DNA of 64,000 nucleotides from Candidatus Chlorobium masyuteum (GCF_011601315.1 NZ_JAAORA010000001.1:693611-757610); one strand, 5' to 3'; shown: positions 30,707 through 42,178, counted from the stretch's first letter. Notes: generated by a model not told the origin, from the letters alone. Numbers and translations are program-made.

Positions 30707-31893
30707 ATACTCCTCAACATCACGCATCCAAAGAGGGGGCTGCTCCTGAAGCCTTGTCGCTTCCTTCCCGCGGGGAGGGAATTGCCGGAAAACTGCTCAT
30801 GCTCATAGTTGCCATTCTCATGTGCATCGGGGTGGTTGTTGTGTACAGCAGCGGAGCCGGATGGGCTGAGACGAAATATGCGAGCACTGAATATTTTTTA
30901 TGGAGGCAGCTTACCTTTTCCCTGCTCGGAATAGTCACTATCGTTTTGATTGCCCAGCTTGACTATCACGTTTTCTGGAAAACCAGCAAGATTATTCTTG
31001 CTGTCAGCATTGTGCTGCTGACGCTTCTTCTTGCCCTGAAAGCGGTTGGTATTATTTCCGGTGCGGCGCGCTGGATAGGTTTTGGTCCGCTCAAATTTCA
31101 GGTATCCGATTTTGCCAAATACGCCCTGATTTTTCATTTTTCCCGTCTCATCAGCGAAAAGCAGAGTTATATCAAGGATCTCAACAGCTCGTTCTATCCC
31201 CTGCTTACCATTCTTTTGACTGTTGTTTGTCTTGTGGCTCTTGAGCCGAACTTCAGTACGGCATCACTGATCGCCATGATCGGCTTTATGCTGATGTTTA
31301 TAGGCGGGGTCAGCATTCGTCATCTGCTGCTTACCGCATTGCCCCTGATTCCTGTCGCGGCCGTCTTTGCCATTGCAGCGCCCTACCGGGTAGCACGTCT
31401 GCTCTCATTTTTCAGCGGAGATGAGAAAGGGATGAGCTATCAGGTTGTCCAGGCGTTGATCGGCCTCGGAAACGGCGGGCTGTTCGGTCTTGGCATCGGT
31501 GCCAGCAAGCAGCGCCAGCTCTATCTGCCGCTCTCCTATAACGATTTTGTCTTTGTCGTTGTCGGCGAAGAGTATGGATTTTTAGGCGCCCTTGCGGTTA
31601 TTGCACTTTTTGCCGGATTTTTTTTCTGTGGCCTAATCATCGCAAAGCATGCCCCGGATAATTTCGGCAAGTATGTTGCCAGCGGCATCACCATGGCGAT
31701 CTCTCTTTTTGCATTTATCAATATTGCTGTTGCCTGCCATCTGCTGCCGACAACGGGTGTTGCGCTGCCCTTTATCAGTTATGGCGGTACCGCACTGCTC
31801 TTCAACTCCCTCGGAGTTGGTATTCTGATGAGCATCTCCCGTTACAAGAAACGCGAGCTTGACCGGATTGTCAGGAATGAGGCTACCAAATAA
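30700..31893 (+). CDS. ftsW: FtsW, septal SEDS peptidoglycan polymerase
   Basis: Polytopic SEDS glycosyltransferase that works with FtsI at the septum. Recognisable segments are [50 protein letters not shown] and [20 protein letters not shown] 30700 gives 397 residues and overlaps the murD stop by 7 bases; ATG 30679 is an alternative adding 7 residues. The cytoplasmic N-terminal tail is about 30 residues before the first helix. Confidence 0.95.
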   Translation: MLNTPQHHASKEGAAPEALSLPSRGEGIAGKLLMLIVAILMCIGVVVVYSSGAGWAETKYASTEYFLWRQLTFSLLGIVTIVLIAQLDYHVFWKTSKIILAVSIVLLTLLLALKAVGIISGAARWIGFGPLKFQVSDFAKYALIFHFSRLISEKQSYIKDLNSSFYPLLTILLTVVCLVALEPNFSTASLIAMIGFMLMFIGGVSIRHLLLTALPLIPVAAVFAIAAPYRVARLLSFFSGDEKGMSYQVVQALIGLGNGGLFGLGIGASKQRQLYLPLSYNDFVFVVVGEEYGFLGALAVIALFAGFFFCGLIIAKHAPDNFGKYVASGITMAISLFAFINIAVACHLLPTTGVALPFISYGGTALLFNSLGVGILMSISRYKKRELDRIVRNEATK

Positions 31894-31905
31894 AAGGATG
31901 GTTCC

Positions 31906-33003
31906 ATGAAAGTGCTTTTTGCCGGCGGCGGAACAGGCGGGCATTTGTATCCGGCAGTAGCTATGGCCGGTGAACTGCGCAAGCTTGTGGCGGAGGTCGA
32001 AGTCTCTTTTGCCGGGACAACCAGTGGCATTGAGGCGACCGAAGTCCCGAGACTCGGTTACAGCCTCCACCTGATTCCGGTAAAAGGGCTGAAAAGAGGG
32101 CTCTCTCCCTCCAATATTCTGGCAAATCTCGGGATCATTTCCGGCTTTGCGGCCTCGGTTTTCCGGGCGGCGGCCCTGATCCGGCGTGAGGCACCTGATG
32201 TTGTGGTCGGTACCGGAGGATTTGTCAGTGCACCGGTGCTCCTTGCGGCCCAGCTGACGGGCAAAAAAACACTCATCCAGGAGCAGAATGCTTTTCCGGG
32301 TGTCACAACAAAGCTGCTTTCACTTCTGGCAAGCGAAATCCATCTTGCATTTGAAGATGCACGCAGGTTTATTCCGGGATCAAGAGCGGTCTATATTACC
32401 GGCAATCCGGCCCGGTCATTTGAACTGCACTCCCCTCATGAGGCAAGGGCGGGTTTCGGCCTGCATGAAGATCGCCCCACCCTTCTCGTCTTCGGAGGGA
32501 GCCGTGGCGCGCGCTCAATCAACAATGCCATACTTCAGCGGGTTCCGGAGATAACGGCATCATCAAACATACTCTGGCAGACCGGGGCTCTTGACTTTGA
32601 GCGGATCAAAAAGCAGGTGGTTCCCTCCCCTTATCTTGCGGTTTGTCCGTATATTGAGGAGATGGGTGCTGCATACAGCGCGGCAGACCTGGTTGTGTGC
32701 CGGGCGGGAGCATCATCAATTGCGGAGCTTACAAATCTTGGAAAGCCTTCGGTGCTTGTCCCTTATCCCTATGCGACCGGCGACCATCAGCGCCATAATG
32801 CAAGGGCACTGGTAAAGGACGGGGCAGCCATGGTGATTGAGGATGACCATCTTGGAGATTCGGATTCAATTAAAAAAATTCTTGAGCTGCTGCATAATCC
32901 GGGAAAACTGAAAAGCATGGGCACCGAATCGGTAAAACTGGGCTATCCTGACGCAGCCCGTCAACTTGCCCTGCGGATTATAACGCTTGCCAAAAAACAT
33001 TAA
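31906..33003 (+). CDS. murG: MurG, lipid II-forming N-acetylglucosaminyltransferase
   Basis: GT-B fold peripheral membrane enzyme of 365 residues that adds GlcNAc to lipid I. The N-terminal [15 protein letters not shown] loop, [25 protein letters not shown] and [11 protein letters not shown] plus [14 protein letters not shown] are family signatures. AAAGGATG precedes the ATG. Next gene starts 13 bases downstream. Confidence 0.97.
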   Translation: MKVLFAGGGTGGHLYPAVAMAGELRKLVAEVEVSFAGTTSGIEATEVPRLGYSLHLIPVKGLKRGLSPSNILANLGIISGFAASVFRAAALIRREAPDVVVGTGGFVSAPVLLAAQLTGKKTLIQEQNAFPGVTTKLLSLLASEIHLAFEDARRFIPGSRAVYITGNPARSFELHSPHEARAGFGLHEDRPTLLVFGGSRGARSINNAILQRVPEITASSNILWQTGALDFERIKKQVVPSPYLAVCPYIEEMGAAYSAADLVVCRAGASSIAELTNLGKPSVLVPYPYATGDHQRHNARALVKDGAAMVIEDDHLGDSDSIKKILELLHNPGKLKSMGTESVKLGYPDAARQLALRIITLAKKH

Positions 33004-33016
33004 GGAGTAACGTTTC

Positions 33017-34432
33017 ATGGAACTCGGGAAGACAAAAAGTGTTCATATCGTCGGAATCGGGGGTGCCGGTATGAGTGCTATAGCTGAACTGCTCCTGAAG
33101 TCAGGGTTCGGAGTAACGGGTTCTGATGTATCGACCGGAGAGGTGACCGACAAGCTTGTTGAGCATGGCGCAGTCATTTATCAGGGCCATCGTGCCGAGC
33201 AGGTTACAGCCTGTGATGTGGTGGTCTACTCTTCAGCTATCCGGCAGGAAGAAAATGTTGAAATCATTGCCGCCCGAAAAGCAGGCATTCCGGTTATCAA
33301 AAGGGATGAGATGCTGGGTGAGCTTATGCGCTACAAATCCGGAATCTGCATCTCCGGTACGCATGGCAAGACAACCACCACGGCCATGATCGCAACCATG
33401 CTTATTGAGTCCGGTGAGTCGCCGACGGTCATGATCGGAGGAATATCAGACTATCTTAAAGGGAGTACGGTTGTCGGTGAGGGGAAATATATGGTTATTG
33501 AGGCGGATGAGTTTGACCGGGCATTTTTGAGGCTTACGCCAACCATTGCCATTGTCAACAGCCTTGAGTCGGAGCATATGGATACCTACGGTACGCTTGA
33601 TGAGCTGAAACAGGCCTTTATTGCCTTTGCCAACAAGGTCCCTTTTTATGGAAGGGTAATCTGTTGTGTAGACTGGCCGGAGATCAGAAAAATCATTCCT
33701 TCGCTGGACCGGCTCTATACAACGTTCGGCATCGAAGAGCCTGCCGATGTTATGGCTTATGATATTGTTCTCGAAAAACAGCGATCAACGTTTACGGTTC
33801 GGGCCTATGGCATTGAGTATCGGGATGTCAGCATTAATGTCCCCGGACGTCATAATGTGCTTAATGCCCTTGCTGCATTTTCAACGGGTCTTGAGCTGGG
33901 AATCGCGCCTGAAAGGCTGATTGCCGGTCTTGGATGCTACAGCGGCATGAGGCGGAGATTCCAGGTGAAATTCGATAACGGCAAGGGGCTCATGGTTGTT
34001 GACGATTATGCCCATCATCCATCGGAAGTCAAGGCGACCGTCAAGGCGGCCAAGAGCGGCTGGGTTGATTCCCGGGTGGTTGCTGTTTTTCAGCCGCACC
34101 TTTTTTCCCGCACAAAAGAGTTTGCCGATGAGTACGGTTGGGCGCTTTCACGGGCCGATATTGTCTTTATTGCCGATGTCTACCCTTCAAGGGAGAAGGC
34201 GGTGGATTATCCCGGAGTGGACGGCACTCTGGTTTCGACAGCGGTCAGAAAAGCCGGAGGCAAGCATGTCGAGTTTATTGCGGAGAGAGAGTCGCTTTTT
34301 GCTGCACTCAAAGAGTATGCGGTTGATGGAACCATGCTGCTCTTCATGGGTGCGGGGGATATTACGAGGCTTGCCTCCGAAGCCGCTGAGTTCTGCCGGA
34401 CCAGTGCGGTTGACGGGCCGGATCTCCTTTGA
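33017..34432 (+). CDS. murC: MurC, UDP-N-acetylmuramate--L-alanine ligase
   Basis: First Mur ligase of the pathway, 471 residues. N-terminal [20 protein letters not shown] loop [21 protein letters not shown], and C-terminal [14 protein letters not shown] and [16 protein letters not shown] precedes the ATG. In many bacteria murB follows; here ftsQ follows instead after 84 bases. Confidence 0.97.
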   Translation: MELGKTKSVHIVGIGGAGMSAIAELLLKSGFGVTGSDVSTGEVTDKLVEHGAVIYQGHRAEQVTACDVVVYSSAIRQEENVEIIAARKAGIPVIKRDEMLGELMRYKSGICISGTHGKTTTTAMIATMLIESGESPTVMIGGISDYLKGSTVVGEGKYMVIEADEFDRAFLRLTPTIAIVNSLESEHMDTYGTLDELKQAFIAFANKVPFYGRVICCVDWPEIRKIIPSLDRLYTTFGIEEPADVMAYDIVLEKQRSTFTVRAYGIEYRDVSINVPGRHNVLNALAAFSTGLELGIAPERLIAGLGCYSGMRRRFQVKFDNGKGLMVVDDYAHHPSEVKATVKAAKSGWVDSRVVAVFQPHLFSRTKEFADEYGWALSRADIVFIADVYPSREKAVDYPGVDGTLVSTAVRKAGGKHVEFIAERESLFAALKEYAVDGTMLLFMGAGDITRLASEAAEFCRTSAVDGPDLL

Positions 34433-34516
34433 GCAGGATGAGAAAATATGGTGATGGCGCAGGAGCAGCGAGCTCCGTAGCTGCGTGCTTGATGAAGCGG
34501 ATGAAAAAGCTTTTTT

Positions 34517-35410
34517 ATGCCTGATTCTGAATTTCAGCAATACAAGGGAGAGCCCGTGGAGAGTGCCCCTCAGGAGTATCCGGAATCCGGAAACAAGGGG
34601 GGCGCTTTCGATCCTCAGCTTCCGGCATACTCCGGAAACTGGAAGGTGCTGCTGTTTGTTATGGTGATTGTCTTGTCTGCCCTCTTTGCGCTTGCGCAAT
34701 ATGCTTCGCACTGGAAAAAAGAGGTTGTTGTCAGGGAGGTTGTCATTGACGGACTCTCAATTCTCTCCCGCAGCGAGCTGGCGGCAAATCTTAAAGGATA
34801 TCAGGGGAAAAATCTGCAGCAGCTTGATGCCGCAGAGATCAGGAAAAGGGTGGTTGCCTCCCCCTATGTCAAGGATGCGGTGATCAGCAAGGAGCTGAAC
34901 GGGATTGTGCGGATAAGGATTCTTGAACGGGTGCCGGTAGCCATGACGGTTATTGGCGGCAGGGTCATGGCAATAGACCGGGAGGGGTATCTTCTGCCTG
35001 CGAGAGCGGGTCTGTTTGGGCAGGTGCCGAAATTGCTTGAGGTTCGGGGTATAAGCCGGCTCAGGACCGCTCGAAATGGTCTGCAGCAACTGGATATTCG
35101 TGATAGCTACCTGCTCCAGCAGTTTCTGGATGCTCTTGCTTCAACGGATTATGCCCCTTTGCTGGTTCGTGAGTTCCATTTAGAAGAGAACAATCACTCC
35201 AGTTTTGTTGCTGTTCAGGCCCCTACCCGTTTTATTGTAGGCAATGATGGTAACTTCAAGGAAAAGTTGAAAAAATTCGAGATATTCTGGCAAAAGGTTG
35301 TATCAATTAAAGGTTTTGGAACTTTCGAGACTGTGGACTTGAGGTTCAGGGACAGGATTTTTACCAGGGATCCTCTATCTCCGGAAGTCCCGCAGGTTAA
35401 TCCCCTGTGA
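34517..35410 (+). CDS. ftsQ: FtsQ, divisome assembly protein with POTRA domain
   Basis: A 297-residue bitopic protein. A Pro/Glu-rich cytoplasmic tail of about 45 residues, one transmembrane helix (VLLFVMVIVLSALFALAQ), then a POTRA domain (VVREVVIDGLSILSRSELAANLKGY ... VVASPYVKDAVISKEL) and a beta domain. It links FtsK to FtsB/FtsL. No cysteine or enzyme motif. Position between murC and ftsA supports the call. Confidence 0.9.
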   Translation: MPDSEFQQYKGEPVESAPQEYPESGNKGGAFDPQLPAYSGNWKVLLFVMVIVLSALFALAQYASHWKKEVVVREVVIDGLSILSRSELAANLKGYQGKNLQQLDAAEIRKRVVASPYVKDAVISKELNGIVRIRILERVPVAMTVIGGRVMAIDREGYLLPARAGLFGQVPKLLEVRGISRLRTARNGLQQLDIRDSYLLQQFLDALASTDYAPLLVREFHLEENNHSSFVAVQAPTRFIVGNDGNFKEKLKKFEIFWQKVVSIKGFGTFETVDLRFRDRIFTRDPLSPEVPQVNPL

Positions 35411-35431
35411 TAATCATGCAAGAATAGAACA

Positions 35432-36733
35432 ATGCTGAAAAGCAATATTGCTGTTGGTCTTGATATCGGAACAACGAAGGTTTGCGTTGTTGTTGCCGAA
35501 AAAGATGCTCTCGGTAAACTCAATGTGCTTGGCAAAGGTCGTTCAAATTCAGACGGCCTTCAAAGAGCGACCGTTGTCAATATCAACAAGACTGTTGCCG
35601 CAATCAAGGCGGCTGTAGCTGACGCTGAACGGGAGTCATCAATTCGTATCAATGGCGTCAATGTCGGGATTTCCGGGGCTCATGTTCACTGTATTCACAG
35701 TAATTCGGAAATCAGCATCAATCAGTCCGGAATTGTCAATGACTCTGATGTCAAGCGATTTCTGGAAAAAGCCAAAACCAATATCCGCTATCTGGATATC
35801 GATCACGAAATTATCCATGTCATTCCGCAGGAGTTCATTGTTGATGATCAGGAGGGGCTGCTCGACCCTATAGGGATGGCCGGAACGACCATGCGCGGCA
35901 GCGCCTATATTGTGGTCGGTCAGCGCACCAAGATCCGCAATATCAAGCAGTGTGTCGAGAAGGCCGGACTGGAGATAAACGGGCTGACCTTTGAGCCTGT
36001 AGCCTCCGGTATGGCGGTCATAAAAGAGCGTGAGGAGAAGAGCGGAGTTGTTGTTATTGATATCGGCGGCGGTACCACCGAGGTTGCCATCTATAATAAC
36101 GGAGCGATCCGCTACTCTGAAGTGATCAAGGTCGCCGGCAATGATGTAACGCACGATGTTGCTCACGGAGTCAAGGCGCTGTATGAAGTGGCCGAAGAGC
36201 TTAAAATTCAGCATGGATGCGCCTATGCCCAGTTGAGCGGTGAAGATGAAGAGCTGCTTATTGAGGGAATTGAAGGCCGGCCGCAAAAGTCATTTCCCAA
36301 AAGTTCATTGACCATGATCATCGAAGCCCGGATGATGGAGATTCTGGAGCTTGTCAGGGACTCGGTCAAACGGTCGGGTTACTATGAGTACATCAATGCC
36401 GGAGCCATTATCACCGGTGGCGGTTCGCTCCTGCCGGGTACCGAGGAGCTTGCCCGCGATGTGCTCGGGCTTGATGTCCGTATCGGATATCCGGAAGGCG
36501 TATCGGGCGGAATCAAGGGCTCAATCAACAATCCCATGTATGCTACCGTGATGGGACTTGTTGCCCATTCGTTTCAGTATACCCCTCCCGACGATTATGG
36601 TTTCGCTTCAACAGCCGAGGTGTTGCCGAATTCTGCGCAGGCCGTCATTGACGAAGAGAGTCCCGTTCAGGAGTCGGGGCCGGCACGTAAAAAAATTGTG
36701 GATCGTATGAAGAAATTCTGGGAGCAATTGTAA
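35432..36733 (+). CDS. ftsA: FtsA, actin-like membrane anchor of FtsZ
   Basis: Actin-fold ATPase of 433 residues. Phosphate 1 loop GLDIGTTKVCVVVAEKD, the SHS2 (1C) domain region with RINGVNVGISGAHV, VIDIGGGTTEVAIYNNG (phosphate 2) and AGAIITGGGSLLPG (adenosine motif). The C-terminal end ARKKIVDRMKKFWEQL is an amphipathic helix that would bind the membrane. Confidence 0.97.
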   Translation: MLKSNIAVGLDIGTTKVCVVVAEKDALGKLNVLGKGRSNSDGLQRATVVNINKTVAAIKAAVADAERESSIRINGVNVGISGAHVHCIHSNSEISINQSGIVNDSDVKRFLEKAKTNIRYLDIDHEIIHVIPQEFIVDDQEGLLDPIGMAGTTMRGSAYIVVGQRTKIRNIKQCVEKAGLEINGLTFEPVASGMAVIKEREEKSGVVVIDIGGGTTEVAIYNNGAIRYSEVIKVAGNDVTHDVAHGVKALYEVAEELKIQHGCAYAQLSGEDEELLIEGIEGRPQKSFPKSSLTMIIEARMMEILELVRDSVKRSGYYEYINAGAIITGGGSLLPGTEELARDVLGLDVRIGYPEGVSGGIKGSINNPMYATVMGLVAHSFQYTPPDDYGFASTAEVLPNSAQAVIDEESPVQESGPARKKIVDRMKKFWEQL

Positions 36734-36775
36734 TGGTCGCAGCAAACATGAGCGATTTAAAGGGAGAACTGACTG

Positions 36776-38056
36776 ATGGCGTTTGAGCTGGATCCCGGAC
36801 TGTTTGACAGTGAGCAGGGAAAAGGGGTTACCATAAGGATTGTCGGTGTCGGCGGTTGCGGCGGCAATGCTGTAAACAATATGATTGACCGGAAAATCAG
36901 CGGTGTTGAATATATCGTATTCAATACCGATCGCCAGGCGCTGCTGAACTCCAAGGCGCCGATCAGGGTGCAGATCGGCAAGAAAGCGACCAACGGGCTT
37001 GGCGCAGGAGCTGATCCCGCCAAAGGCCGGCAGGCAGCAGAGGATGACCGGGAGATTATAGCCGCCCAGCTCAGGGGTGCCGATCTTGTTTTTATTGCAG
37101 CAGGTATGGGCAAGGGAACCGGTACCGGCGCAGCTCCTGTTATTGCCTCTATTGCAAGGAATATGGGGATCCTGACGATCGGGGTTGTAACCAGACCCTT
37201 CAATTTTGAAGGCCAGGTCAAGGCAAAGATTGCTGATGGCGGTATTTCCGAGCTCCGCAAATATATTGATACGCTCATTCTTGTTGAAAACGAGAAGATT
37301 CTCAGTATTGCCGAGGAGGGGGTAAGTGCCACAGAGGCATTCAACATGGCCAACGATGTACTCTACCGGGCGGCAAAAGGTATTGCTGATATTATTACCC
37401 GCCACGGGCATGTCAATGTTGACTTTGCTGATGTTCGCAGCATTATGTCCGGAGCCGGTGATGCGGTTATGGGCTCTTCGGCTGCGTCGGGAGAGCGCCG
37501 GGCACTGAAGGCTTCATCGGATGCTCTCAACAGCCCGCTGCTTGAAGGTGTGTCGGTAAACGGAGCCAAAGGGGTGCTGGTCAACATTACCGGCGAGGTC
37601 ACCATGCGTGACATGAGGGATGCCATGAGCTACATAGAGGAGCAGGTCGGCAGCAATGCCAAGATTATAAACGGTTATGTTGATGAACCGCAGGTTTCCG
37701 GAGAGATCAGGGTTACCGTTATTGTAACCGGATTCAAGCGGGTGGCGGAGGGTGATGAGCATGAGAGTGCACAGCGCAGCTCTTCATCTGCTTCGCAGGG
37801 ATTCCGTCAGGGGCAGACTCTCTCTTCGTCTGTCAGGCAGTCCAGCTCCGTTTACCCCGAACGACAGGAAGAGGATTTGCGTATTCCCGCATATATCCGG
37901 CGCCAGTTGTCTATCCATGATCCGCATGAGGTGGAGGGCAGAAAAAATTCCGGAACAACTGATCAGAAGACGACAGTACCGGCAGGAACAGGAGATAGTG
38001 ATGATAAAATTCAGAAAGGGTCAACAGATACACCGGCATATCTCCGCAGGAAATAA
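36776..38056 (+). CDS. ftsZ: FtsZ, tubulin-like division GTPase
   Basis: Forms the cytokinetic ring. 426 residues with the T1 loop [13 protein letters not shown], tubulin signature [13 protein letters not shown] and synergy loop [11 protein letters not shown]. After the globular core (about 330 residues) the tail is long and Ser/Gln-rich. It contains two copies of the conserved C-terminal peptide type: RIPAYIRRQ at 369-377 and TPAYLRRK at 419-426. Most FtsZ have one. A 42-base gap follows ftsA. Confidence 0.97.
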   Translation: MAFELDPGLFDSEQGKGVTIRIVGVGGCGGNAVNNMIDRKISGVEYIVFNTDRQALLNSKAPIRVQIGKKATNGLGAGADPAKGRQAAEDDREIIAAQLRGADLVFIAAGMGKGTGTGAAPVIASIARNMGILTIGVVTRPFNFEGQVKAKIADGGISELRKYIDTLILVENEKILSIAEEGVSATEAFNMANDVLYRAAKGIADIITRHGHVNVDFADVRSIMSGAGDAVMGSSAASGERRALKASSDALNSPLLEGVSVNGAKGVLVNITGEVTMRDMRDAMSYIEEQVGSNAKIINGYVDEPQVSGEIRVTVIVTGFKRVAEGDEHESAQRSSSSASQGFRQGQTLSSSVRQSSSVYPERQEEDLRIPAYIRRQLSIHDPHEVEGRKNSGTTDQKTTVPAGTGDSDDKIQKGSTDTPAYLRRK

Positions 38057-38101
38057 AAACGGAATCTGAAACAGCCTTTCTCATAATCAATAAAGGTTGT
38101 T

Positions 38102-39397
38102 ATGGGTTATTGCATGCTTTCCGCAGAAGATGCGGTGGCAAAAATCAAGTCAGGAGACAGAGTATACCTTCACACAGCAGCGGCTACTCCGCAACGGTTG
38201 ATAGAGGCGATGGTCGCCCGGGCCGGAGAGTTGAGGAACGTTGAAATTGTCAGTTTGCATACCGAAGGCGCCGCCCCGTACGCAAAGCCGGAGTATCGGG
38301 ATAGCTTCAGAATGAATGCCCTTTTTGTGGGCAGAAATATCCGCGAGGCCGTTCAGAATGGTGATGCCGATGCCATTCCGGTTTTTCTGAGCGAGGTTCC
38401 CTCTCTTTTCAGGAGCGGAATTCTTCCGCTTGATGTAGCGCTCGTTCATGTCTCGCCTCCCGACCGGCATGGTTACTGTTCTCTCGGAGTTTCGGTCGAT
38501 GCCACCCTCGCCGCCGTTCACGCAGCCAGGCTGGTTATTGCCCAGGTGAATCCCAACATGCCCCGAACCCATGGGGAGGGAATGCTTCATGTAAGCAGGA
38601 TTCATGCAATGGTTGAGGTCTCCGACCCCCTTCCCGAAACGCCCGTGCACAAGCTGAGTGAGACGGAGATCAGTATCGGCCGCCATATCGCTTCCATTGT
38701 TGAAGACGGGGCAACCATGCAGATGGGCATCGGTGCTATTCCCGATGCAACACTTGCCGCCCTTTTCAACCACAGGAATCTTGGTATTCACTCTGAAATG
38801 TTTTCGGATGGAGTGATCGAACTTGTTGAAAAAGGGGTGATCAACGGCAGTCAAAAGCGGACGCATAAAGAGACGATTGTGGCCAGTTTTCTGGTCGGTA
38901 CGCGAAGACTCTACGATTTTGTCGATGACAACCCTTTCGTTGAGATGCTTCCTTCCGATTATGTTAACGATACCCGGTCGATACGGGCAAATCCCAGGGT
39001 AACGGCAATTAACAGTGCGCTTGAAATTGACATGACCGGGCAGGTCTGTGCCGATTCTATCGGTCAGAAATACTTTTCCGGTGTCGGCGGTCAGATGGAT
39101 TTTATTCGCGGAGCCGCACTCTCCCCGGGGGGGAAACCGATCATTGCACTCCCTTCGACGACAAGCAGAGGCGAGTCAAGGATTGTGCCGCAACTCAAGC
39201 CGGGTGCCGGTGTGGTTACCACAAGGGCGCATGTGCAGTATGTCGTGACAGAGTTCGGTATTGTCAATCTGCATGGCAAGAATCTTCGGCAGAGAGCTGA
39301 AGCACTTGCGAGCATTGCCCATCCTGATTTCAGAGAGGATATCAGCCGTCAGGCGCATGAGCTCTACGGCTCTTATGGAAGAAGATTCATGGAGTGA
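38102..39397 (+). CDS. Acetyl-CoA hydrolase/transferase family protein (4-hydroxybutyrate CoA-transferase-like)
   Basis: A 431-residue family-I-like CoA-transferase. The glycine loop MQMGIGAIPDATLAAL and the catalytic-Glu segment GIHSEMFSDGVIELVE are clear, as is YFSGVGGQMDFIRGA near the C-terminus. Such enzymes move CoA between acetyl-CoA and carboxylates such as succinate or 4-hydroxybutyrate, or hydrolyse acetyl-CoA. Substrate cannot be fixed. It is not a division gene although it follows ftsZ by 45 bases. Confidence 0.87.
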   Translation: MGYCMLSAEDAVAKIKSGDRVYLHTAAATPQRLIEAMVARAGELRNVEIVSLHTEGAAPYAKPEYRDSFRMNALFVGRNIREAVQNGDADAIPVFLSEVPSLFRSGILPLDVALVHVSPPDRHGYCSLGVSVDATLAAVHAARLVIAQVNPNMPRTHGEGMLHVSRIHAMVEVSDPLPETPVHKLSETEISIGRHIASIVEDGATMQMGIGAIPDATLAALFNHRNLGIHSEMFSDGVIELVEKGVINGSQKRTHKETIVASFLVGTRRLYDFVDDNPFVEMLPSDYVNDTRSIRANPRVTAINSALEIDMTGQVCADSIGQKYFSGVGGQMDFIRGAALSPGGKPIIALPSTTSRGESRIVPQLKPGAGVVTTRAHVQYVVTEFGIVNLHGKNLRQRAEALASIAHPDFREDISRQAHELYGSYGRRFME

Positions 39398-39423
39398 GCA
39401 ACCCGGAAGGCAATCACTGTCGC

Positions 39424-40242
39424 CTAAAACGGCCCGGGGTTGCTGCCGCTGCTGATCCCGATCAGCGTGACCATTCGTCCGGTATGGCCGTTATCACGAC
39501 GGTATGAGTAAAAAAGGTCACTTCGGGAGAAGGAGCAGTGTGGAGAGCATTCGATATTCGATGCAGGAACTCCGGCGGCCAGCAGTTGCCGGAAGTTTAC
39601 TTTGCCGAGGTCAAGCAGGTATTTCTCTTCATCCGCACCTTCAGGCGACAACTGCCAATCATCATCGTTAAACGCTGAGGCTACCTCCCGGCCAACCTCA
39701 TAGTGCCTTCCGGATATACCTGTTCCGATCCAGGCAAGGCACTCTCCGGGTATGGAGCCGAAGCTCGTTTGCATTGCGGCAAGGGTCTTTATGACAATGT
39801 TGCCCGCACTCCCTTTCCATCCTGCATGCACCGCGCCCACAGCCTCGTGTTGCGGGTCGTAAAGCAGCACCGGGAAGCAATCCGCAGTAAAGATACAGAG
39901 GTAGAGATCTTTTTTGTCGGTTATGAAGGCATCATAGCCTTCATAACGACCGGGCGCTTCGGCATGGAGTATCTCCGTGCCGTGTACCTGGATTGAGCTG
40001 ACCAGCATATCAGGAGTGATTCCGGCTGACGTGCAGAGGCGGAGGGTGTTTTGCCGGACAAGCTCCGGCTCGTCTCCGGTATTGTTCCCAAGATTCAGCG
40101 AAGCGTAATCGCCCGTGCTTTTACCTCCCTTTCTTGTGCTCTGAAGGGCAACAAGCCCGGTGAAGCGGGAAAAGATGATCGGGGTGAGAACTTCAGGATC
40201 AGGCAGGGAAGCCGTCGTACTATAGCCCATGGTCGTATCCAT
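39424..40242 (-). CDS. pgeF: PgeF/YfiH-type peptidoglycan editing factor (multicopper-like, purine nucleoside processing family)
   Basis: A 272-residue protein of the COG1496 family. Metal ligand segments are QVHGTEIL, FTADCFPVLLYDP and AVHAGWKGSAG, and the C-terminus has YSYRRDNGHTGRMVTLIGI. Family members hydrolyse mis-incorporated L-Ser from UDP-MurNAc-L-Ser or act as laccase-like or purine nucleoside enzymes. ATG 40242 (MDTTMGYS) is preferred; the frame is open further upstream but that extension is not family-like. Convergent with the CoA transferase, 26 bases apart. Confidence 0.88.
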   Translation of the reverse strand: MDTTMGYSTTASLPDPEVLTPIIFSRFTGLVALQSTRKGGKSTGDYASLNLGNNTGDEPELVRQNTLRLCTSAGITPDMLVSSIQVHGTEILHAEAPGRYEGYDAFITDKKDLYLCIFTADCFPVLLYDPQHEAVGAVHAGWKGSAGNIVIKTLAAMQTSFGSIPGECLAWIGTGISGRHYEVGREVASAFNDDDWQLSPEGADEEKYLLDLGKVNFRQLLAAGVPASNIECSPHCSFSRSDLFYSYRRDNGHTGRMVTLIGISSGSNPGPF

Positions 40243-40485
40243 AAGGAAAATGTTTGTGCTCTCCCGGCTTGTTCTCTGTTTCTGAAACCGGGGCAGCCGG
40301 AGAGTAAAGAGGTATTCTGAAAAAAATATGATTATTAACCGATCGTTTCGCAACCATGGACAAGAATTTCGATAAAGGTTTATTATTTCATGAAGAGTAT
40401 TATCTTTCCTCAGTTCGATAATCGTATCTGTGGACTTTTTTCAGCAGTAAATCTTGTTGCCACTGTCGGTGGATTGGAGTGATGC

Positions 40486-40734
40486 ATGATGAAACGTCCT
40501 GATGATGAACGCTTTCCTGACAAGTTCGGCCGTTCTGTTAGAGCACTTTCTGATTATATGGGGCTTGGCCTCCAGATTGCCGCCAGCTTTGCCTTTTTTG
40601 TCTTTCTTGGATATTGGGCGGACACGAAGCTCGGAACTTCTCCATTTCTGCTTCTTGCAGGAGTAGTTGTCGGTATGGTCGGAATGGCGCTTATTCTCAT
40701 GAAGGTGGTCCGGTCGGCAAATAAAAAACAGTAG
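40486..40734 (+). CDS. AtpZ/AtpI-like small ATP synthase-associated protein
   Basis: An 82-residue protein with two membrane helices (IAASFAFFVFLGYWAD and LLLAGVVVGMVGMALILM) separated by a short KLGTSP turn, matching the F0F1-ATPase gene 1 (AtpZ) family. It is the first gene of the F0 operon. Family roles proposed are assembly or Mg2+ transport for the synthase. Alternative ATG at 40489. Confidence 0.75.
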   Translation: MMKRPDDERFPDKFGRSVRALSDYMGLGLQIAASFAFFVFLGYWADTKLGTSPFLLLAGVVVGMVGMALILMKVVRSANKKQ

Positions 40735-40778
40735 AACCGCCCCTATTATTTGGCGAAAACAGAAAGAATCGCTCTTAT

Positions 40779-41165
40779 ATGAAGCCATTGTTTGATTTTA
40801 TTTTAAAGTTATGTATTTTGACAGTCGTTTTATGGGGGATGATTTACTCCTTGCTTGATCCCGGCACTGTTGACTATCGTTCGGTATTTATCGCATGGGT
40901 AATGGTCGCGACAAATACTTTGGCAGGCTACCTGATTTTTGAGTATGCGTTCGCCAGGGAATCACGGGTTTTTACCATAGCGGTGTTCGGCGGCCTTACC
41001 GCAAGGCTGCTGTTACTTATGGTGCTTGTTTTTGTTATCATTTACCGGCATTTGGCGGTTATCAACGACTTTGTGGTCTCGCTTTTTGCTTTTTACTGTA
41101 TTTATTTGATTGTTGAAATTCTCGGGTATCAAAAGAAAAACAAACAGAAAAAGAATACTGCATGA
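40779..41165 (+). CDS. AtpI-like membrane protein of the ATP synthase operon
   Basis: A 128-residue protein with four predicted membrane helices ([74 protein letters not shown]). It resembles the ATP synthase I (UncI) group by topology and position rather than by sharp motifs. AtpI assists c-ring assembly. It overlaps the atpB start (ATGA). Confidence 0.65.
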   Translation: MKPLFDFILKLCILTVVLWGMIYSLLDPGTVDYRSVFIAWVMVATNTLAGYLIFEYAFARESRVFTIAVFGGLTARLLLLMVLVFVIIYRHLAVINDFVVSLFAFYCIYLIVEILGYQKKNKQKKNTA

Positions 41166-42178
41166 AACGCTTTAACGTCAAACAGGCCACAGCTTTTTTC
41201 AGGGTAATTGCGCTTGTCGTCCCGCTTCTGTTCTGTGTTAACAGCTTTGCTTCAGCATCTCCTGAAGAGTCTGCTCCTGCTGTGCATAGTGCAGCCCCGG
41301 CTGTTCCCGGTAGTGAGCCTGCCGCTGCTCACGCTCCTGAAGAGGAGGAGAAGGCCGGTGATGTTATCATGCATCATATCCTGAACAACAACGTTTTTGC
41401 TTTTCCCCCTTTCGGCGAGGTAGAACTCCCGACCCTGCCCAAAGTTGCAGGCATCGATATTTCCATTACCAAGCATGTTGTGATGCTCTGGCTTGTATCC
41501 GGAGCCCTTCTGATCGTTTTCTCCATAGTCGGAGGGAAGTACAAGAACATGAATGCCCGCCAGGCGCCGAAGGGTGTAGCCAATACCATGGAAGCGCTTA
41601 TTGATTTCGTCAGGCTTGATGTTGCAAAATCAAATATCGGCCCGGGGTATGAGAAGCACCTTCCCTATCTGATTACGGTATTCATGTTTATTCTCTTCTG
41701 TAATCTGTTCGGCCTTATTCCCTACGGCGCTACGGCCACGGGCAACATCAATGTTACCCTGACTCTGGCGGTATTCACCTTCATCATCACCCAGATTGCG
41801 GCACTGAAGGCGCATGGTTTCGTCGGATTTGTCAAGCATCTTACCGCAGGAACCCACTGGGCGCTCTGGATTATTATTGTGCCTATCGAAATAATCGGAC
41901 TCTTCACCAAGCCGTTTGCTCTTACGGTTCGACTTTTTGCCAACATGACCGCCGGTCACATTATCATCCTCAGTCTTATTTTTATCAGCTTCATTCTCAA
42001 GAGCTATATTGTTGCAGCAGCGGTTTCGGTTCCGTTCGCGATCTTTATCTATCTGCTTGAGCTCTTTGTTGCATTCCTTCAGGCATTTATCTTCACCATG
42101 CTTTCAGCGCTCTTTATCGGTCTGGCTACTGCCCACGAAGGACATGAGGAGCATGAGGCCGGAGTTGCCCATCATTAA
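41162..42178 (+). CDS. atpB: ATP synthase F0 subunit a
   Basis: Proton-channel stator subunit of 338 residues, much longer than the usual 240-270. The extra N-terminus starts with a signal-peptide-like helix ([21 protein letters not shown]) and a Pro/Ala/Glu-rich stretch to about residue 65. The essential Arg is in [15 protein letters not shown]. The C-terminus ends in a His/Glu-rich tail. The long secreted-type N-terminus is a feature seen in Bacteroidetes/Chlorobi a subunits. Confidence 0.95.
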   Translation: MKRFNVKQATAFFRVIALVVPLLFCVNSFASASPEESAPAVHSAAPAVPGSEPAAAHAPEEEEKAGDVIMHHILNNNVFAFPPFGEVELPTLPKVAGIDISITKHVVMLWLVSGALLIVFSIVGGKYKNMNARQAPKGVANTMEALIDFVRLDVAKSNIGPGYEKHLPYLITVFMFILFCNLFGLIPYGATATGNINVTLTLAVFTFIITQIAALKAHGFVGFVKHLTAGTHWALWIIIVPIEIIGLFTKPFALTVRLFANMTAGHIIILSLIFISFILKSYIVAAAVSVPFAIFIYLLELFVAFLQAFIFTMLSALFIGLATAHEGHEEHEAGVAHH

